Source of the DNA: a bacterium
GTDB lineage: Bacteria > Planctomycetota > J058 > JAJDCP01
Length of the DNA stretch: 23,562 bases
Direction: 5' to 3'
NCBI GenBank assembly: GCA_030428695.1
Contig: JAUIEM010000122.1
Location: 1-23,562 of the forward strand
This document shows, in pieces, positions 21,028-23,562 of the stretch (positions are counted from its first letter, which is position 1; each line of letters opens with the position of its first letter). Position numbers and translations under genes: made by a program. The notes beneath the pieces were generated by a model. The model ran no database searches. It was not told where the DNA came from and was given only the letters and a program-made list of their open reading frames with translations.

Positions 21028-21402
21028 TCACTTGGCCCGGTTGACCAGAAAGCTCGCGACGTGACCGAAGAAGCCCATCACCGTCGGTCGTAACGCCTCG
21101 GGCAGCCCGGCCTCCTCCCAGGCCTTCTCCATCAGCAGCATCCAGCGATCGCGGGCGGCGCGATCGATGGCGAAGGGGAAGTGCCGCCGCCGCAGGCGCG
21201 GATGGCCGCGCTCCTTGAGGTAGTCGTCCGGGCCGCCGAGGCGGTAGACCAGGAAGCTCGCGAGCCGGTGCTCGGCGCCTTCCAGATCGTCCTCCGGATA
21301 CATCGGCCCGAGGATGGGGTCGCTCGGGACCTGGCGGTAGAAGGCCGCCACCAGGCTCTCGATGCGCTCGCGGCCGAGCAGGCTGTAGGCGCTGTCCGTC
21401 AT
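21028..21402 (-). CDS. group II truncated haemoglobin
   Basis: 124 residues from an ATG one base after the stop of the caspase-fold gene (TGA-G-ATG). The ribosome site is weak, which fits coupled translation. Group II (trHbO) features are all visible: FY at 21-22 (Tyr B10), MYPEDDL with Y35 (CD1), GGPDDYLKERGHPRLRRRHFPF with the proximal His H74 (F8), and RDRWMLLM with W87 (G8). The spacing matches Mycobacterium tuberculosis GlbO closely. The protein binds haem and should bind O2, CO or NO; roles proposed for the family include O2 delivery, redox sensing and NO or peroxide detoxification. Length is normal. Its position directly behind a caspase-fold gene is unusual. Confidence 0.94.
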   Translation of the reverse strand: MTDSAYSLLGRERIESLVAAFYRQVPSDPILGPMYPEDDLEGAEHRLASFLVYRLGGPDDYLKERGHPRLRRRHFPFAIDRAARDRWMLLMEKAWEEAGLPEALRPTVMGFFGHVASFLVNRAK

Positions 21403-21403
21403 C

Positions 21404-23562
21404 TCAGGGCAGCCGCAGCAGCTCTTCGAAGATCTTGACGCCCCCGCGGTCGACCACCAGGTGCTGGTAGCCGATCGAGCCCTCGCTGGTCTCGGTCTCG
21501 ATCTCGAGCTCCCGGTAGGAGCGGTGGAGGAACTCGCAGAGCTCGCCGACCGTGATCGAGCGGTCGCCGTTGGTGTCCGCCTCGCCGCGCAGGCCGCGGC
21601 GGAAGAAGTGGGCGAGGTAGCCGCCGGCGTTGAACTCCTCGGCGACGTTGCTGGTCAGGTCCTCCTCGCTCGAGAACAGCCCGAAGCGCTTGGGCTTCGT
21701 GATCAGGTCCTTCGAGAAGCCGCCGCTGAAGCAGGCGTCGAGGACGGCGATCGCGATCTTCGCGTCGATGCCGTCGTAGAGCGCCGCGAGCTCGTTGTCC
21801 GACAGCCAGCCGTTCGGGGTGACGAGGAACTCGTCGCGCTCGTCGGCCTCGTCGCTGGCGACAGCGTCGCCCTGGGCGCCGTGGCCGCTGTAGAAGAACA
21901 GGAAGATGTCCTCGGGGCCGACCCGCCGCGCCATCGAGCGGAAGGCCTGGCGCAGGTTCTCCGCGCTGCCCTCGCCATCGAGCAGCAGGATCAGGTTGTC
22001 CTGCTCGAGGACCCCGTCCTGGATCAGCCGGTCGGCGAGCCGCTGGGCGTCGGCGCGGCAGTTGGCGAGGTCGGTCTCGACCCCCTGGTAGTCGCTGATG
22101 CCGCAGATCACCGCGTAGTACGTGCGGCTGGTGAACACCGCCTCCGAGGCGTCCGGCTTCAGCCGCTCGCTCGCGCCGCGCAGGGTCAGCACGTAGCTGC
22201 CGGTCTCGATGCGGTACGAGGTCGCCCAGATCCGCACCGTGCCGCTGGCCTGCAGGGTGGTGCGGATCACCGAGCGGGTCGAGCCCTCGCGCTCGTCGTC
22301 GTTCTCGATCGTGCTGCCGGTCGGCGGGACGAGGACGAGGTACGGGTCGAGGCGGTCGGAGTCCATCGTCAGCTCGATGGTCTGGCCCGCGACCCCCTCG
22401 AAGCTGTAGAAGTCGCAGTACTCTCCGGCCTGCAGCCGGGCGTCCCCGTTGGCCCCGCCGCGCAGCTCGCCGCGCACGGTCTGCAGCTCGGGCACCGCCG
22501 GGCCGCTGCCGCTGCGCATGATGCTGAGGGTGTAATGGCCCTCTTCCCCCGGGCTGTGCGAGGTGACCAGGATCTCGTAGGTGCCGGTGTGGGCGGCGGT
22601 CAGGTGCACGCGGGAGTGGCGCCAGCCCTCGTTCAAGTCGTCGTTCTCGAGCTGCTCGCCCTCGGGCGGCTCGACGATCAGGTAGCTGTCGAACTCGCCG
22701 GAGCGCAGGCTGATCTCGAGCTCCTCGCCGGCGGTGACCTCGATCGAGTAGGTGTCGCGGTACTCGCCGCTGGTCAGCTGGCCGTCCCCGCTCGCCAGGC
22801 TGCCGGCGTAGACCTCGTCGGGCTCCGGACCGGTCGCGCCGCCGACCACCAGGGTGTACGGCCCGCTCTGCCCCGGGCTCGAGGTCGTGACGATCACGAC
22901 GCACTCGCCGGACTCCTCCGCGACCAGCTCGAGCCGGGCGTTGCTGCCGTCCCCGCTGTCGTCGTCCCACTGCCGCTCCCTCCCGGGCAGGTCGACCATC
23001 AGGTAGGTGTCGGTGCCGCCGCGGGTGAAGAAGACGAGCTCGTCTCCGCGCTCGACGCGCAGGAAGTGACGCTCGAACAGCTCCCCGGAGTCGAGGGTGG
23101 GATCGCCCGCGCGCAGCACGCCGGGCAGGCGCCGCTCGGTGGTGTGCTCGCGCAGCCCGCGCCAGGGCCCGATCTCGAGCTGGTACGCGCCGGTCTCGCC
23201 CGCGGCGTAGCTCGTCACGCCGATGCGGTAGACGCCGTCGACCGTGCACTCGATGGTCGCCCGCGCGTGGCGCCCGCCGGCCCCGTCGTCGTCGCCCCAG
23301 GAGTCGCCGTCGGGGGTATGGATGGAGAGGAAGGCATCGAAGTCGTCCGAGCGCAGCGTCACCGTGGACGTGCTCTGCATGTAGCTCTGCACGAGAGCGT
23401 CGACGCTCGAGCTCGCGAAGCTCGCGGTGATCGAGTCGACGGCGAACGGCGCGGCGCTGACCACCTCCACCGTCGGCTCGCCCATCGCGCCCACGCCGAG
23501 CTGCAAGGTCGCGCCGAGGCTCGTCGCGGTCAGCGTGATCGTGCCCGAGTCCGAGAACGGGC
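21404..23562 (-). CDS. caspase-fold (peptidase C14) protein with PPC-like repeats and an EF-hand-like loop (5' end outside window)
   Basis: The frame is open from the right edge (PFSDSGTITLTATS...) to the stop at 21404; a TTG at 23506 is an internal codon, not a likely start. About four beta-rich repeats occupy positions 23420-22160. They are of the pre-peptidase C-terminal (PPC) type, with pattern SGEYxDxYSxEVxAG, SxxFDxYLxVxPP, NDD and TGxYxIxVTSxxPGExGxYxL. The caspase domain follows from about 22130: YYAVICGISDYQG, then FFYSGHGAQGD with catalytic His (21881-21883) and AVLDACFSGGF with catalytic Cys (21731-21733). Next is DTNGDRSITVGE (21577-21542), which fits the 12-residue EF-hand loop, including Glu at position 12. 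PPC repeats suggest export; the N-terminal signal lies outside. Bacterial caspase-like proteins cut after basic or acidic residues depending on the group, and specificity here is unknown. Calcium control is inference. Confidence 0.9.
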   Translation of the reverse strand, partial: PFSDSGTITLTATSLGATLQLGVGAMGEPTVEVVSAAPFAVDSITASFASSSVDALVQSYMQSTSTVTLRSDDFDAFLSIHTPDGDSWGDDDGAGGRHARATIECTVDGVYRIGVTSYAAGETGAYQLEIGPWRGLREHTTERRLPGVLRAGDPTLDSGELFERHFLRVERGDELVFFTRGGTDTYLMVDLPGRERQWDDDSGDGSNARLELVAEESGECVVIVTTSSPGQSGPYTLVVGGATGPEPDEVYAGSLASGDGQLTSGEYRDTYSIEVTAGEELEISLRSGEFDSYLIVEPPEGEQLENDDLNEGWRHSRVHLTAAHTGTYEILVTSHSPGEEGHYTLSIMRSGSGPAVPELQTVRGELRGGANGDARLQAGEYCDFYSFEGVAGQTIELTMDSDRLDPYLVLVPPTGSTIENDDEREGSTRSVIRTTLQASGTVRIWATSYRIETGSYVLTLRGASERLKPDASEAVFTSRTYYAVICGISDYQGVETDLANCRADAQRLADRLIQDGVLEQDNLILLLDGEGSAENLRQAFRSMARRVGPEDIFLFFYSGHGAQGDAVASDEADERDEFLVTPNGWLSDNELAALYDGIDAKIAIAVLDACFSGGFSKDLITKPKRFGLFSSEEDLTSNVAEEFNAGGYLAHFFRRGLRGEADTNGDRSITVGELCEFLHRSYRELEIETETSEGSIGYQHLVVDRGGVKIFEELLRLP

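Noticed and set aside
17781..21044. A roughly 1090-codon plus-strand frame opposite the second kinase
   Set aside because: The minus strand encodes a clear kinase; the plus-strand product is Gln/Gly/Ala/Arg-rich with no recognisable fold.
23504..23506. TTG as the start codon of the caspase-fold gene
   Set aside because: The frame continues upstream to the window edge with beta-rich, domain-like sequence, so the start lies outside.
21404..23562. A known caspase-based anti-phage system
   Set aside because: No gasdermin, CRISPR, STAND ATPase or other partner gene is next to it, only a globin and a kinase-protease pair, so a defence call is not supported.

Overview
This is a very GC-rich window (roughly 70% or more by eye) from a chromosome. 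It is densely packed with long multidomain proteins and several coupled gene pairs. Eukaryote-like Ser/Thr kinases (one joined to three sulfatase-modifying-factor/FGE-type domains, one with a PknD-like layout and a DWG motif), a caspase-fold peptidase, carboxypeptidase-regulatory-like repeats and abundant extracytoplasmic proteins together suggest a Planctomycetota-type bacterium. A myxobacterium-like lineage is the main alternative. The assignment rests on architecture only; there is no rRNA in the window.

Layout. Positions 1-4331 (+) hold a c-di-GMP protein cut by the left edge (REC-PAS-PAS-GGDEF-EAL), a VOC/epimerase-like protein overlapping it by 4 bp, a four-helix membrane protein, and a short carrier protein-thioesterase fusion with odd catalytic residues. 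A TetR-type regulator (-) converges on the thioesterase gene and overlaps its 3' end by 35 bp. Positions 4912-5413 are a gene-free stretch with tandem CGCAGAGG units and inverted repeats. Positions 5414-7485 (-) hold gamma-glutamyltranspeptidase followed by a cytochrome c'-like lipoprotein, overlapping by one base.

Positions 7657-12306 (+) hold a 1549-residue protein: zinc ribbon, kinase, membrane segment, Ig-like region and three FGE-type domains. A tRNA-Leu(TAG) lies on the minus strand at 12326-12407, followed by a membrane-anchored protein with about eight carboxypeptidase-regulatory-like repeats (+). TcdA (-), a PknD-like kinase plus HtrA-type protease pair (-, overlapping by 4 bp), and a caspase-fold protein plus group II truncated globin pair (-, 1 bp apart) fill the rest. 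The caspase gene runs off the right edge.

How the genes may work together. The left block looks like second-messenger signalling plus small-metabolite functions. The right block is rich in signal transduction and proteolysis: two kinases, an anchored trypsin-like protease and a caspase-fold peptidase with a candidate calcium loop. No phage, integrase, reverse transcriptase, CRISPR or transposase gene is visible. I see no canonical defence system. The most unusual items are the kinase with three FGE-type domains, the coupled kinase-HtrA pair, the coupled caspase-globin pair and the thioesterase with changed catalytic residues.
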